64,000 bases of DNA from JBGPQJ01 sp963829485 (GCA_963829485.1 CAWHIK010000008.1:310001-374000); one strand, 5' to 3'. Numbered from the stretch's first letter, positions 33,017-43,156 are shown. Notes: generated from the sequence alone by a model not told the origin. Translations and numbers: made by a program.

Positions 33017-33841
33017 CTAATTCCTCTCCATCCACGAGGCATGCGCATACTTCTCGCGAAGCAGCGCTTCTGCACGGACTCTCTCGGCAGATGATAATTC
33101 CCCGCGCTCGAACGTGAGATTCAACTCCGATTCAAACGCATGGATAAAAGCTTGCGCGGCGGCTTTCCACTCAATCTTCCTGCCCAATACCGTCTCAACC
33201 GTCGTGGCACGCGACCAGAGTTTTACCGCAGCGGCGGCACGGGCGGATTCGTCCGGGAAAACCAGCGCTTCGGTAATCCGACCAAGGTCGCCGTAGAGCG
33301 GTAATGTTCCGTGCTGGAGCACGCCTTCTTTGCGGCGAGCCTGCGCCGAGCCGATCAGCTTCTTCCCACCCACCGTGATCTCGTAAGCCGAGGGCACTTC
33401 AAAGCAGACCGGTCCTTGAGCCCCGCTTTGTCCAGGTAAATGATCTTTCATTTCAACAGGAATTCCCAACGACTTGACCGCTACGACCAGCGCCTGAGCC
33501 AGCCGGTTGTAGGATTCGAGCACCGTCCCAAGCACCCGCGGTTCATCGGGTGGTGCGGTGATGGAATAAGTTAACTCATCGGTGTGCAGGATGGCGCGCC
33601 CACCGGTCGGACGGCGGACGGCGTCCCAGCCGCGCTCATGCATACGGAAAGTATCCACATCCGAGAAGGGCTGGGCATAACCCAGCGAAAGACACGCTGG
33701 CTCCCACGCATACAACCGCAGAGTTGGTAGCGACTCTCCCATCCCCACATGTTCCAGCAGGGATTCGTCCACGGCCATGTTCCATGCGCCTTGCACAGGA
33801 GGATCGATCAGCAAGCGCCAGTTTGTCTTTTCAAGTGACAT
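33017..33841 (-). CDS. Lipoate-protein ligase A / octanoyltransferase family protein
   Basis: 274-aa member of the BPL/LplA/LipB fold. Visible are NMAVDESLLEHV, the nucleotide/lipoyl loop VRRPTGGRAILH, and GGKKLIGSAQARRKEGVLQHG with the family Lys. A C-terminal accessory stretch of ~60 aa follows. It attaches or transfers lipoyl or octanoyl groups to E2 or GcvH domains; ligase (LplA) and transferase (LipM-like) cannot be separated by sequence here. ATG at 33841 is used; a TTG at 33850 is also possible. It follows the GNAT gene by 5 nt. Confidence 0.88.
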   Translation of the reverse strand: MSLEKTNWRLLIDPPVQGAWNMAVDESLLEHVGMGESLPTLRLYAWEPACLSLGYAQPFSDVDTFRMHERGWDAVRRPTGGRAILHTDELTYSITAPPDEPRVLGTVLESYNRLAQALVVAVKSLGIPVEMKDHLPGQSGAQGPVCFEVPSAYEITVGGKKLIGSAQARRKEGVLQHGTLPLYGDLGRITEALVFPDESARAAAAVKLWSRATTVETVLGRKIEWKAAAQAFIHAFESELNLTFERGELSSAERVRAEALLREKYAHASWMERN

Positions 33842-33846
33842 GGGAA

Positions 33847-34356
33847 TCAACTGCCTGTTTCTGCAAATTCAGGCGCATAATGCGCCACGCCGCGGAAGGT
33901 GCCCAGCACGCCCGGCTTGAACTCGAGCGCCATGAAAGGATCATCCACGTTGTAATCGTTGCCGATGCCGAAGTCACTGGCCTTTTTAAACCCAAATCGC
34001 GGATAGTAATCTGTATGTCCCAGCACTACGGCGAAGTCATAGCCAAGGTCGCGGCAGAGCGCCAACCCTTTGTGACCCAACTCTGTGCCAATGCCGCGAT
34101 TCTGGAAACTGGGCAACACCGCCAACGGCGCCAGCCCAATGCCTTTAAATCGCACAGGGGGTGTGACCGTCACCTCGGTGAACAACACCTGCCCGACAAC
34201 CTGACCATATTCCACGGCGACCAATGAGACGACGTTCCGCCCGCGTTCGCGCAGCAGATCGACCAGCTTTGCTTCGGCATCACCTTCAAAGGCAGCGCGG
34301 TTCAAGGCGCGGATGCCGTCGGCATCGTCGGGTTGTTCAGGGCGGATCTCAGGCAT
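33847..34356 (-). CDS. GNAT-family N-acetyltransferase
   Basis: 169-aa YhbS-like acetyltransferase. The acetyl-CoA loop is FQNRGIGTELGHKGL, preceded by LAPLAVLPSFQ, and followed by VLGHTDYYPRFGFKKASD. Start ATG at 34356 (MPEIRPEQPDDADG) overlaps the end of the dapA-like gene by 8 nt, showing translational coupling. Substrate unknown. Confidence 0.88.
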   Translation of the reverse strand: MPEIRPEQPDDADGIRALNRAAFEGDAEAKLVDLLRERGRNVVSLVAVEYGQVVGQVLFTEVTVTPPVRFKGIGLAPLAVLPSFQNRGIGTELGHKGLALCRDLGYDFAVVLGHTDYYPRFGFKKASDFGIGNDYNVDDPFMALEFKPGVLGTFRGVAHYAPEFAETGS

Positions 34357-35260
34357 AGCCCACAGCGGTGAGTTCAGCAACCGCGCTCTCGAGCGCTGCG
34401 TCACTCATCGGGTCGAGAGGCGGGCGGACCGCCCATCGCGGCAGTCCGTGCAGCCGGCTGACCAGCGCCTTGAGCGCGGACGGGAAGGGCGGATATTTCT
34501 CGAGGATGTGGCGCTGCTCGGTGACTTTCTTCTGCGCTTCGGTCGCATCCCATTTTTGAGTGAAGGCGTCATAGACTGCGCGAAGACTGGGTGAGATCAG
34601 ATTGGCGGGAGCCGTGATGCAGCCACCCGCCTGGTTCTCCATCGCCAACTGCAAATAGGAATCGGTGCCGGTCAGCACCAGCAGCTCATGCCCGAACAGG
34701 TCGCCGAGGTTATGCGCCAGGTCCGCATCGTGCGACGAATCCTTGATGCCGGCGAACTGAACCGGGAAGGCGTCTTTCAGTCGCGAAAGCAGCGGGACGG
34801 AGAAGCCGATTCCCGCCACGGCTGGGAAGTGATAGCCGAGCAGGAATTTATCTCCGGGGACAGAGCGCGTGATGACCGCCTCGAACCAATCAAACAAGCC
34901 TTCGTCGGTCGCTTTGCGATAGTAAAACGGAGGCAGGCAAACCACCCCGTCGAAGCCGAGGTCGAAGGCGGCGCGGTTCAGGTCGGCAGTCTCGGTCAGG
35001 GAGGGAGTCCCGGTGCCGGCCAACAACCTGAAGCCCGGATGGGTCTCGCGCACCTTGAGCGCGGCGCGGAACAGGTCGAGACGTTCCGATGGGGAGAAGG
35101 AGGGACCTTCACCGGTCGTCCCCAGAAGCAGGGCGCCGTGGCATCCGCGCTTGGCGAGGAAATCCAGGTAAACGGGGACTGAATCGAGATCGAGGGAGTA
35201 ATCCGCTTTGAGCGGGGTGAGTGCGGCGCCGTATACGCCGGAGAGGGGATGGAGGGTCAT
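34349..35260 (-). CDS. Dihydrodipicolinate synthase/N-acetylneuraminate lyase-family aldolase
   Basis: 303-aa class I aldolase. The pyruvate-binding motif is LGTTGEGPSFS, the Schiff-base Lys is K173 in FAGIKDSS, and the proton-relay Tyr is Y143 in LGYHFP. These residues fit the DapA/NanA superfamily. The flanking genes (GNAT, lipoate ligase, an uncharacterised acetyltransferase) do not suggest lysine synthesis, so a sugar-acid or keto-acid aldolase is as likely as DapA itself. Start ATG at 35260. Confidence 0.88.
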   Translation of the reverse strand: MTLHPLSGVYGAALTPLKADYSLDLDSVPVYLDFLAKRGCHGALLLGTTGEGPSFSPSERLDLFRAALKVRETHPGFRLLAGTGTPSLTETADLNRAAFDLGFDGVVCLPPFYYRKATDEGLFDWFEAVITRSVPGDKFLLGYHFPAVAGIGFSVPLLSRLKDAFPVQFAGIKDSSHDADLAHNLGDLFGHELLVLTGTDSYLQLAMENQAGGCITAPANLISPSLRAVYDAFTQKWDATEAQKKVTEQRHILEKYPPFPSALKALVSRLHGLPRWAVRPPLDPMSDAALESAVAELTAVGYA

Positions 35261-35272
35261 GGTTTTCTTTCC

Positions 35273-35353
35273 GTCATTGCGAGGGCTGCGGCCAGACGCA
35301 ATCTCCTCAAGAGCAGATCGCCGCGTCGCGCGTAGGACGCTCCTCGCGATGAC
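35273..35353. repeat. REP/MITE-like element with terminal inverted repeats
   Basis: 81 nt bounded by gtcattgcgagg (35273-35284) and cctcgcgatgac (35342-35353), a 12-bp inverted repeat with one mismatch. The interior is GC-rich with further dyads. Elements with such cattgcgagg ends are widespread dispersed repeats in bacteria. Confidence 0.7.
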
Positions 35354-35356
35354 AAT

Positions 35357-36241
35357 TTAATTTTCCAGCGTGCTCTCACCGTGCGCGAGGACGTAAAAAC
35401 TGCGCGGGTGCGAGCCGGTGGAGTCGAAGAGAAAATCGGTAACGATATAACCGGTGGAGAAGGATAGCGTGAACACCTCGCGCGAGAAATAACGCCAGTC
35501 ACGCGCCAGATTCATGTCCTTGTCCTTGAGCTTCAAAAAATCGGGCGGTATTTCCGCCAACCCGAGCGGCTCGGTGGGCGCGTCGAAGCTGTCAGCGGGC
35601 CTCGGGATGCCGGACCGGGTCAGTGGTGATTCGTAGAGCAGCTTGATGCCGGCCTTTTCGTAGTCGGTTAATGTCAGCGGGCGGCGCGGGCGCTTGCTCA
35701 GCCGGCGCTCGGCGCGCTTGGTATTGACCCACCAGTCCACCTGGAAGCGGTCGGATGGCAGGCCCGTGTTCATACCATCTCTCATCTCGCCGTAGTATTC
35801 CTTGAGATAGGTATTGCAGACCGCGCCGAGGCGGGCAATGTTCAGGTATGCGTTTCGGCTGAGAAGCGGGTCGTAAGTCCAGGTGATGTGATTGAGTCCC
35901 TGCTTGCGAACAACCTGCCACTGGGCGCGCTTGAGGGCATAACCCACACCTTTGTCGCGCCAATCGGGGTGCACAGCCAGGATGTGGGAATGGTGCTTGG
36001 CGATCGGTCCGTCGGCGACGAACTCCAGCCCCGCGAATCCGAAAACCACACCGATCAATTTTCCGCCGGAAAAAGCGCCGATGACCAACCCTCCGTTGTG
36101 GGCAGATGCCAGAAATATGTGGGCCGGCAGGATGTCGGTCTCGCTTTCGGTCCAGACAACGCGCTGCAGCGCCTCGACCTCGAGCATGTCCTCGGGCTTC
36201 TCAAGAATGCGGATGGTCCATTCATGTTTGGGTTCAGGCAT
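35357..36241 (-). CDS. Predicted GNAT-superfamily acetyltransferase (COG3375-like)
   Basis: 294-aa protein with an N-terminal GNAT-like domain (HSHILAVHPDWRDKGVGYAL) followed by the blocks typical of COG3375: ITWTYDPLLSRNAYLNIARL, LKEYYGEM and GLPSDRFQVDWWVN. The C-terminal ~100 aa are specific to this group. Substrate unknown. It overlaps the upstream epimerase gene by 8 nt. Start ATG at 36241. Confidence 0.85.
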   Translation of the reverse strand: MPEPKHEWTIRILEKPEDMLEVEALQRVVWTESETDILPAHIFLASAHNGGLVIGAFSGGKLIGVVFGFAGLEFVADGPIAKHHSHILAVHPDWRDKGVGYALKRAQWQVVRKQGLNHITWTYDPLLSRNAYLNIARLGAVCNTYLKEYYGEMRDGMNTGLPSDRFQVDWWVNTKRAERRLSKRPRRPLTLTDYEKAGIKLLYESPLTRSGIPRPADSFDAPTEPLGLAEIPPDFLKLKDKDMNLARDWRYFSREVFTLSFSTGYIVTDFLFDSTGSHPRSFYVLAHGESTLEN

Positions 36242-37171
36242 GGCGGCGTTCCCTGATTCTCTGGCGGGCCTGGCGCCCCCAGTTGACGGATTTGAGATGA
36301 TCGAGCCGGTAGGCGAAGCGGGCAGGCAGCAGTCCGAACTGGCGCGGGACGCTGTCCACCGGGCAGGTACGGTTGACCGAAATGTAGTCCAACCAGAAGA
36401 CCGACGAGGGAAATCCGGGGAACCACGACTCGACGGCGACGGTCAGGCCGCGCAGGTAGGGCATCGAGAGCGGAAGCAGGATGCGTCGTTTGCGAGTGGT
36501 GTTCATGACGATGTCCATCACCTCTCGGACGGTAAAAAATTCCCCGCCGCCGACCTCATAAGTTTGACCGATGGTCGCCTCGTTGTCAAGCGACCAGACC
36601 ATGCAGGTGATCAAATCTTCGACCCACAGCGGCTGGAGAAGCGTGTCGCTGCGGCTGGGGGCAAAAATGACCGGACTCAGACCGATCAGCCCAGCCAGCG
36701 ACGACGTGAAGTGGTCCTCCGGTCCGTACAGGATCGCCGCACGGAAGATGGAGAACGGCACGCCGCTGCGCCGGATGTATTCCTCGGCGATGCCCTTGGC
36801 CTTGAATAACGGGAAGGCTGATGCGCGGTCCGCGCCGAGATGGCTGACATAGAACAGGCGCTTGATACCCAGTTCGGCGGCGGCGCGGGAGAGCGTCTCG
36901 GTGCCTTTGATGTCGGTGTTGAACAGGTCAGCCTCGGCACCCTGGTGCTCAGCGCCGGCGAGGTGGAAAACCACGTCCACGCCGCGCATGGCGGCGCGAA
37001 GCCCGCGCTCGTCGTTGAGGGCGGCCACCGCCACCTCGAGCGAACTCCGCGAGGCAGGTTTGGCGTTTTAGCCGACGGCCGGATGAGCGTGCGCACCGGC
37101 AGCCCGGCCGCCACCAACTGGCGGACCAGCGCGCGCCCGACGAAACCGGTCCCGCCTGTGACGAGGATCAT
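36234..37171 (-). pseudogene. NAD(P)-binding SDR epimerase (NDUFA9-like), one frameshift
   Basis: Atypical SDR of about 312 aa. It starts MILVTGGTGFVGRALVRQL (Rossmann GxxGxxG) at 37171; near 37040 the frame shifts and the next frame continues VAVAALNDERGLRAAM, VDVVFHLAGAEHQG, LGIKRLFYVSHLGADRAS and FRAAILYGPEDHFT to 36234. The pattern (VSHLGA, LYGPEDHF) is that of the complex I NDUFA9-like/hscarg-like subgroup, which usually lack the full catalytic triad and act as NADPH-binding or electron-carrier assembly proteins. A single indel, possibly a sequencing error. Confidence 0.85.
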
Positions 37172-37316
37172 GCCTCGATTATATCAGCGCGCTTGTATGG
37201 AGGGGAAAATGCTTAAATCGTTTAGGGGAGGCTGCCATCATCATCGAAATCCTGTCGACTATCGATGATGATGTACTGGTGGCGGGGAAATCCCGAGAGT
37301 TGATTACCTGGGCGCG

Positions 37317-37388
37317 GGTCACGCTTGAAATCATGACCTGCTGTACAATTGAGTTGCCTGCACCTCCGACACTTCAGGAGCCCAATGG
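37317..37388 (+). repeat. Hairpin-leader module, copy 1
   Basis: 72 nt about 80% identical to 39864-39935. It begins with a dyad (ggtcacgc...catgacc), continues ctgctgtacaatt with a TACAAT -10-like box, then cacctccgac, and ends with the CAGGAG ribosome binding site of the gene at 37385. Confidence 0.65.
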
Positions 37389-38275
37389 ATATCCCATCGC
37401 CATCCTCGTCCCGCATCACCCTGCGCATCGGATCGTTCCTTGCAGCCCTAATCCTGAGCGGGTGCAGCTCACTCGCCTCAATTCCATACAGCCCAACACA
37501 AACACCGGAGAGCTGGCTGAGTATCCAGCCTTTTATGAAAATCCATTTTGGATCCGGTGAATTCATCCTTGTCCAACCCAGTTCGACGGTCTTCGTCTAC
37601 CTTCTGGGAATCGTGGCGATCGGTGTTGGGATTTATTTTCTGAACATCCGCGAGGGACAGCGTTCCCGCCTGTGGTGGGGAATCGCCCTGATCCTGTGGG
37701 GGCTTGGGGCATTGTTTGCCGGGACGAGTTACCAGGCTTTCAGCTATGAGATCAAGTGCCGGGGGCGGGATGCCTGTTCCTGGACCAGTGAGTGGGAGAT
37801 CATCTACCTGCTGTTCTCCGTCGCCAGCGTGGATGCGATGATGATGGCTGAAGCCTACGTCTTCCCTCCCGGTAAATGGCGCAAGGGGTTGATCGGGTAT
37901 GCAGCTGCTAATATCGCCCTGTATGCCGTTACGCTCATCGCCGGTGTGCTTTCATTAAGTAAATTTCTGATCTCGTTTGAACTCCTTCTTCTAGTCACCG
38001 CGCCGAGTATCGTTGTTCTCCTCTTCCTGAGCATCTGGAGATATGCCAAATTCAGAGATCCCATGGACCTCGGTCTGATGATCACCTGGATCTGGCTGGG
38101 ACTTGTGATCGGCGCGTATTTCACAGCCCTGCAATTGGGCATCACCGAATCATTTTGGGAACAAGGTCTCTGGTTCTCTGAAAACGATGTCCTGCACATC
38201 GGGTTGATCAGCTGGATGCTCTACATCGCCCTCCGTCTCGTAAAACGGGTACACGATTCAACCGTATCATCGTAG
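37385..38275 (+). CDS. Polytopic membrane protein of unknown function
   Basis: 296-aa protein starting MDIPSPSSSRITLRIGS. The first hydrophobic segment ends ALILSGCSSL, so it may be a lipoprotein signal or TM1; six more helices follow (for example STVFVYLLGIVAIGVGIYF and GLMITWIWLGLVIGAYFTA). A soluble loop EIKCRGRDACSWTSEWE carries two Cys. I do not recognise the family. Start ATG at 37385 is fixed by CAGGAG upstream. It is followed by a GNAT gene with 38 nt spacing. Confidence 0.7.
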   Translation: MDIPSPSSSRITLRIGSFLAALILSGCSSLASIPYSPTQTPESWLSIQPFMKIHFGSGEFILVQPSSTVFVYLLGIVAIGVGIYFLNIREGQRSRLWWGIALILWGLGALFAGTSYQAFSYEIKCRGRDACSWTSEWEIIYLLFSVASVDAMMMAEAYVFPPGKWRKGLIGYAAANIALYAVTLIAGVLSLSKFLISFELLLLVTAPSIVVLLFLSIWRYAKFRDPMDLGLMITWIWLGLVIGAYFTALQLGITESFWEQGLWFSENDVLHIGLISWMLYIALRLVKRVHDSTVSS

Positions 38276-38313
38276 ATGCTTCATAACATTTATCCAAGCT
38301 ACCAGGAGCCTTC

Positions 38314-38778
38314 ATGGAAACGCCCTCACGCCCGACTGTGCGCATCACCCGTTACAACCGCCCCTCCCAAAAATGGATGGATGCCGTGCTTGCCCTGCGC
38401 GCGGAATTTCACGACAGCGATTCGCCGGAACCTTTCGCCAGTTTCGTGGCACGCCGGCTGGAGGACGAAACCATGCTGCTCCTTCTCGCCTGGGACGGCA
38501 ACCAGCCCGTCGGCTACGCCCTAGCCTTCGACGTGGATGCCGACCCCGCCAAACCCGAATGGACACGCACCGGCTACATTGCGCAGTTCCTGATCACCGA
38601 AACCTGCCGCAAGAAAGGCGCCGGCGACCTCCTGATGGAGGCGGTGGATGCCTGGTTCGCCGAACGCGGATTGGACAAGGTGCTGTTGAACGTCAACCTC
38701 GACAACCCGGGCGGCATCCGATTCTGGGAGAAGCACGGATTCACATCCTACGCCTATCGCATGAAAAGAACAGTTTAG
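38314..38778 (+). CDS. GNAT-family N-acetyltransferase
   Basis: 154-aa acetyltransferase. TGYIAQFLITETCRKKGAGDLLMEA holds the beta4 strand and acetyl-CoA loop (shown in parts as IAQFLITETC and RKKGAGDLLM), followed by NVNLDNPGGIRFWEKHGF, a standard C-terminal block. Start ATG at 38314 follows CAGGAGCCTTC. Substrate unknown; it lies between a membrane protein and a nitrilase and may modify a small molecule handled by the latter. Confidence 0.9.
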   Translation: METPSRPTVRITRYNRPSQKWMDAVLALRAEFHDSDSPEPFASFVARRLEDETMLLLLAWDGNQPVGYALAFDVDADPAKPEWTRTGYIAQFLITETCRKKGAGDLLMEAVDAWFAERGLDKVLLNVNLDNPGGIRFWEKHGFTSYAYRMKRTV

Positions 38779-38807
38779 GTCACGTTTTAAACCGCCCCTC
38801 CGAAATA

Positions 38808-39875
38808 ATGATGTCCAAGACCATCAAAGTCGCTGCCATCCAAATGGACGTAAACCAGGCACCGAAAGCAGAGCGCCTGGACCGCGCTTTGCGCTGGGTT
38901 GACGAAGGCGTCCGATCAGGCGCCCAACTCGTCGTCCTGCCGGAACTGTTTAATACGGGCTATGCCTACACGGACGCCAATTACCAACTTTCCGAACCGG
39001 TTGACGGCATGACCGGCACCTGGATGAAGAAGACCGCCGCGCGGCTGGGAATCCATCTCGCCGGGTCTCTCCTGCTGCGGGAACGCGACGGGATATATAA
39101 TTCGCTGCTACTTTTCAGCCCATCCGGTCAGATGTGGCGTTACGACAAGAATTACCCCTGGGCGTGGGAGCGCGGCTACTTCCGCGACGGTCGCGGCATC
39201 ACCGTGGCGCATACAGAGCTGGGCGACATCGGAATGATGATCTGTTGGGATGCCGGTCATCTCGCTCTATGGAAACAATATGCCGGAAAAGTGGACATGA
39301 TGTTGATGGCGAGCTGCCCGCCCAATGGCGCGGACCCGGTCTACCGGTTCCCGGACGGCAGCACTTACACCATCGATGATTTTGGGGCGTGGATGGCTTC
39401 CATGAAACATGAAGGCAGGCATGTGTTCGGCAGCCTGATCGGTGAACAGACCGCCTGGTTGGGCGTGCCAGCCCTCAACTCAGGCGCTTGCGGGCAATTT
39501 CGATCAACCGTCCCCAATTCTGCGCCGCTGGTCTGGGGCTTTTCTCTCTTTGTTCCCCGGCTCGTCAAACATTTCACGCATGCCAGTCACTTGAATATGG
39601 CGTGCGATGTGATTCCCAGCTGCAAGATATTTGACGCGCAAGGCACCGTCATCGCCGAACGGACGCAGGATGAAGGCGAAGGTTTAGTGATGGCTGAGGT
39701 GGTGATTGCAGATAGCAAACCTGTTCCCAGAGCTCATCAACCCTCAGCGCAACTCCCTTACAGCGTTTACTTCAATGCGGATGTGCTGGTCCCGTTCTTG
39801 ATGAAGTCGGTTTATCGAAAAGGGTTGAAAAAGATTCTGGCGAAAACCCAACATGGGAGCGTAGGTCACGTTTGA
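38808..39875 (+). CDS. Carbon-nitrogen hydrolase (nitrilase superfamily)
   Basis: 355-aa amidase/nitrilase-superfamily enzyme with the Glu-Lys-Cys triad at E46 (VVLPELFNTGY), K114 (RYDKNYPWAWE) and C146 (MMICWDAGH). It hydrolyses a nitrile, amide or carbamoyl bond; the subgroup is not clear. A C-terminal extension of ~70 aa beyond the usual domain ends VGHV, partly overlapping the dyad repeat at 39862. Start ATG at 38808 (MMSKTIKVAAIQMD); the long open frame upstream is antisense-like and discarded. Confidence 0.9.
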   Translation: MMSKTIKVAAIQMDVNQAPKAERLDRALRWVDEGVRSGAQLVVLPELFNTGYAYTDANYQLSEPVDGMTGTWMKKTAARLGIHLAGSLLLRERDGIYNSLLLFSPSGQMWRYDKNYPWAWERGYFRDGRGITVAHTELGDIGMMICWDAGHLALWKQYAGKVDMMLMASCPPNGADPVYRFPDGSTYTIDDFGAWMASMKHEGRHVFGSLIGEQTAWLGVPALNSGACGQFRSTVPNSAPLVWGFSLFVPRLVKHFTHASHLNMACDVIPSCKIFDAQGTVIAERTQDEGEGLVMAEVVIADSKPVPRAHQPSAQLPYSVYFNADVLVPFLMKSVYRKGLKKILAKTQHGSVGHV

Positions 39876-39935
39876 AATGTGACCTGCTGTACAATTAAGT
39901 GACCTTCACCTCCGACAAACACAGGAGCCTCATGG
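39864..39935 (+). repeat. Hairpin-leader module, copy 2
   Basis: Second copy of the 72-nt module at 37317-37388: ggtcacgtttgaaatgtgacc hairpin, ctgctgtacaatt, cacctccgac, and CAGGAGCC before the MFS start at 39932. Confidence 0.65.
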
Positions 39936-41225
39936 AAACCACACCGCAACCACAATCCCGCCCTCACCCCCCGCATCTGGTTTGTATTGACATTGCTGGC
40001 CATCACCGGGCAGATCGCCTGGGCGGTGGAGAACAGCTGGTTCAACACGTTCGTCTATGACATGTTGACGCCCGACCCGCGCGCGGTGGCATGGATGGTG
40101 GGCGTCAGCGCCGTCACCGCCACGCTAACCACGCTCTTCATGGGCACGCTCAGCGACCGGACGCGCTCGCGCTGGGGGCGGCGCAAACCGTACATCCTGT
40201 TCGGCTACATCCTGTGGGGCATCTCGACCATCGTCTTCCCCACCGTCGCTTACATCAATGTCACCAGCATCGCCGTGATCGGAGTGGTGCTCGCAGACGC
40301 GGTGATGACCTTCTTCGGCTCGACCGCCAACGACGCCGCCTTCAACGCCTGGACCGCCGACGTGGCTTCGACCCACACCCGAGGCCGCGTGGAGGGCGTG
40401 CTGAACGTCAGCGTGTTCATCGCGCAGATCGTGGCGCTGGTCGCCGCCGGCATCCTCATCGACGAGGCTGGCTACTTCGTCTTCTTCTACCTGCTGGGCG
40501 GAATCGTGATCCTCTCGGGCGTCATCGCCGGCGGTCTGCTGCAGGACACGCCCCTGCCGCCCGAGCCGGAAGGCGGAAGGCCATCCTACTGGAAGGAGAT
40601 CACGGGGCTGTTCAACGTCGACACGCTGCGGAACAACCGTGTGCTCTTCATCCTGTTCCTGAACATCATGATCGTCAGCATCGCCTTCAACGTCGGCTTC
40701 CCCTACCTGATCATCTACGTGGAAAACTTTCTCGGCTTCACCAAGAGCGAGTTCAGCATCATCGGCGGGGCGGTCGTTTTGGGGAGCGCACTGCTGGCTT
40801 TCCCCGCCGGCCTGCTGGCAGACCGCTGGGACCGGCGCTGGATGATCATCGTCATGACGGTCATTGGCAGCCTGGGCGCGTTCCTTTTCTCGCTGGCGAC
40901 AGGCATCTGGGCCGTGACGTTGACCGCCTTCATCTGGCAGGCGTTCACCATGGCCACGACCGTCGCCTCGGGCGCGTGGCTCAAGGACCTGCTCCCCGAG
41001 GAGAACCGCGGAAAGTTCCTCGGTGTGCGCATGATCTTCTGGATCGCCATCCCCATGGTGATCGGACCGGCCATCGGTTCCTGGCTCATCCAGAATTACG
41101 GCATTCCAACCACATCGAACGGAGAAGCCGGCTTCATCCCGGTGCCAATTCTTTTCCAGGTGACCGCGGTGATCGCGTTATTGAGTTTGATACCGTTGAT
41201 TTTCATTAAGAAAAAGACAAGTTAA
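39932..41225 (+). pseudogene. MFS sugar-type transporter (GPH-like), 5' frameshift
   Basis: About 430-aa major facilitator with 12 helices. ATG at 39932 (METTPQPQ) is followed by a C6 run at 39967-39972 where the frame shifts; the next frame gives RIWFVLTLLAITGQIAWAVE and stays open to 41225. The loop 2-3 motif GTLSDRTRSRWGRRKPYI is typical of GPH/SLC45-like symporters for glycosides. It is the likely importer for the sugars handled by the GH127 and GH2 enzymes downstream. The homopolymer break may be a sequencing error. Confidence 0.87.
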
Positions 41226-41233
41226 TTAAAAAC

Positions 41234-41266
41234 CTGTGACAGTCACCTTTGAGGTGACTGTCACAG
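41234..41266. terminator. Strong hairpin after the MFS gene
   Basis: ctgtgacagtcacct (41234-41248), loop ttg, aggtgactgtcacag (41252-41266). There is no T tract, so it may be a REP-type hairpin that stops transcription poorly. Confidence 0.6.
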
Positions 41267-41347
41267 TGGACAAGGTCTGATGCCTAGCGGGCAAAAGCTG
41301 GACGGGGCGCTACGCAGAGACCCGCGCCCAGCGAGAGGGGAAAAGCG

Positions 41348-43156
41348 TTACTGATCAGAACAGGCGCCAACCTGGACGCGCAGCGGGATCTGTACACCCT
41401 TGCCCATGTCCATTTTATTCGTCACACATTTACCTTCAGCACAACTTATGGCATTGCCGGCAGAGCTATACGCGATTTCCATTCCTGTAACTTTACCTTC
41501 AGCATCCTTATCCGTAGGTATGATCTCGTAATTACCGCTGCCCGTGTAGTCCATGGTTGTACCACCTAACGCAAAATGAATCGTCTCGGTGAGACTGCCG
41601 CTCGTGGAACTGACCGGAGAGAATGAAAATGATACAGTTTGTTCAGGCGCGGTAAACCCGAGTGAAAAGGGTTTAGCCAGGTCATCGATGCAAGCCCCAG
41701 TCCAGGTCCTGCCAATACCAGCCGTCTCGATCACCTGATAGCTGAGTTTACATTTATTCAGCGAAGCTGCCTGGTTTTCCAGATCCAAATTTTCATTTCC
41801 CAACTGCTTTTTCATCTCTTCACCGACTTTGCGCGAAATTTCGCTCGCGCCAAGAGCTACCCCTCTGATAATTCTCTGAATACAAGGAATGTCATCAATG
41901 GTTTGACCGGGTTTATTTTCAACACAATCGTCTGAGCTCCGGTCGATTTGATTGATGAGGTTTTTTGCGGCTTCCTTGGCCATTTCGTTTTCCCGTGCAT
42001 GAATTTCAGATATAGAAATCTTTTCCCCATAATAGTGCGATGCAGCGCTCCATTCCCCAGCTCGCTGCATGGCATCTGCCAACTTTTTACAATTAGATGC
42101 GGTCATAAGGTCAGCGATAATTTCATTCGATACGCGTCGAATCGGATCCACCTTGATGTTTGGTATAGGTGCCAGCTCGTCCTCAACTTGAACTGCGGCT
42201 TCTTTCTGGGCATCCGCGCTCTCATCATCGGTCGGAGATGATTTTCTTACCAGATCAGCAGCGACCCCTGCATCTGATTTCACCAGATCCATAGCCCATG
42301 AGCTCTTTCAGATTGATTACCATACCCTTCCAATCCGTCTGCCTCCGGAGGGCGAAATGTGCGCCTCCAAACAGGTGCGTGATGTTTCTGTCGTGGCAGG
42401 GTAGGACGGCCGCAGGTGGAATTCCTGTCCGTTTGCATCCATGGCAAAACCGACAGCCGCCAGGTCTGGAGCGGCATTCACCGAACCACCGGATATGGTC
42501 AGCGTGGCAGCATCTTCCAGGCGCAGTCCTACAGGTTCAAGGAGCACGCCGCCGAAGGGTTCACCATTCAATGGCCAGTCGGTGATCGTAGCGACAGGCG
42601 TCATGCGGATCTCGGTCTCTTCCGTAAGCCGCCCGGCAGGGATATCCAGAGTGTAAGTGACACCCTTGGCATCCGTCACGCTGAGCGTACCACCACTTGG
42701 ACCGATCATGTCACTCACTGCAGCCTTTTCATCATAGGTGGGCTTCACGGTGAGAGGATTGGGCTGCCGGGGCTGCGTTGTGATGCTCAATTGCGTGGCA
42801 CCTGCGGGACCGGAGGCAGTCAGAGTCTGCAAGCGATAGGTTAGCTCTGAATCAGGGGCGGCCATAATGTCTTCAAAGCTTGTGGCATCGGGTGGTAACA
42901 AGGCGATGGTAGCGAAACCCCCATTCCCAAAATCAAGCTGGAGATCGTACCCGGTGGCATTTTCAACGGCTTGCCACTGGAGCAGCACCACATCCGGCGC
43001 TGCAAGCGTGGCAGAAAAGCCGGGCGGGCCAGCCAAACCCTGGTCAATATTGCCGGTCTCCACGCCGTTAGCCGGGCTGGCAGGAGTGAACAAATTGCAC
43101 GAGACGGAGATCATAACGAGAACAAGAACAAACAGGGATGCCTTCTTGTTATTCAA
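41348..43156 (-). pseudogene. Secreted lipoprotein with Fn3-like domain, frameshifted
   Basis: Two long frames that appear to be one gene. The 5' part (TTG at 43156, preceded by AAGGTGA) has a lipoprotein signal ending MISVSCNLF, an Fn3-like domain (PDVVLLQWQAVENATGYDLQL) and a ZU5/Ig-like part (GPSGGTLSVTDAKGVTYTLD, PAGRLTEETEIRMTP). It breaks near 42290-42380. The 3' part (MDLVKSDAGVAADLV down to QVGACSDQ at 41348) is helical, then beta-rich, with several Cys. Two indels would be needed to join them, so two separate genes are the alternative. The product would be exposed at the cell surface; its binding target is unknown. Confidence 0.6.

Noticed and set aside
39987..41225. A plus-strand overlapping frame of 372 codons across the MFS gene, and similar long antisense frames in GC-rich genes.
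   Set aside because: They are Arg/His-rich shadows typical of high-GC third-position bias and have no ribosome binding sites or domains.
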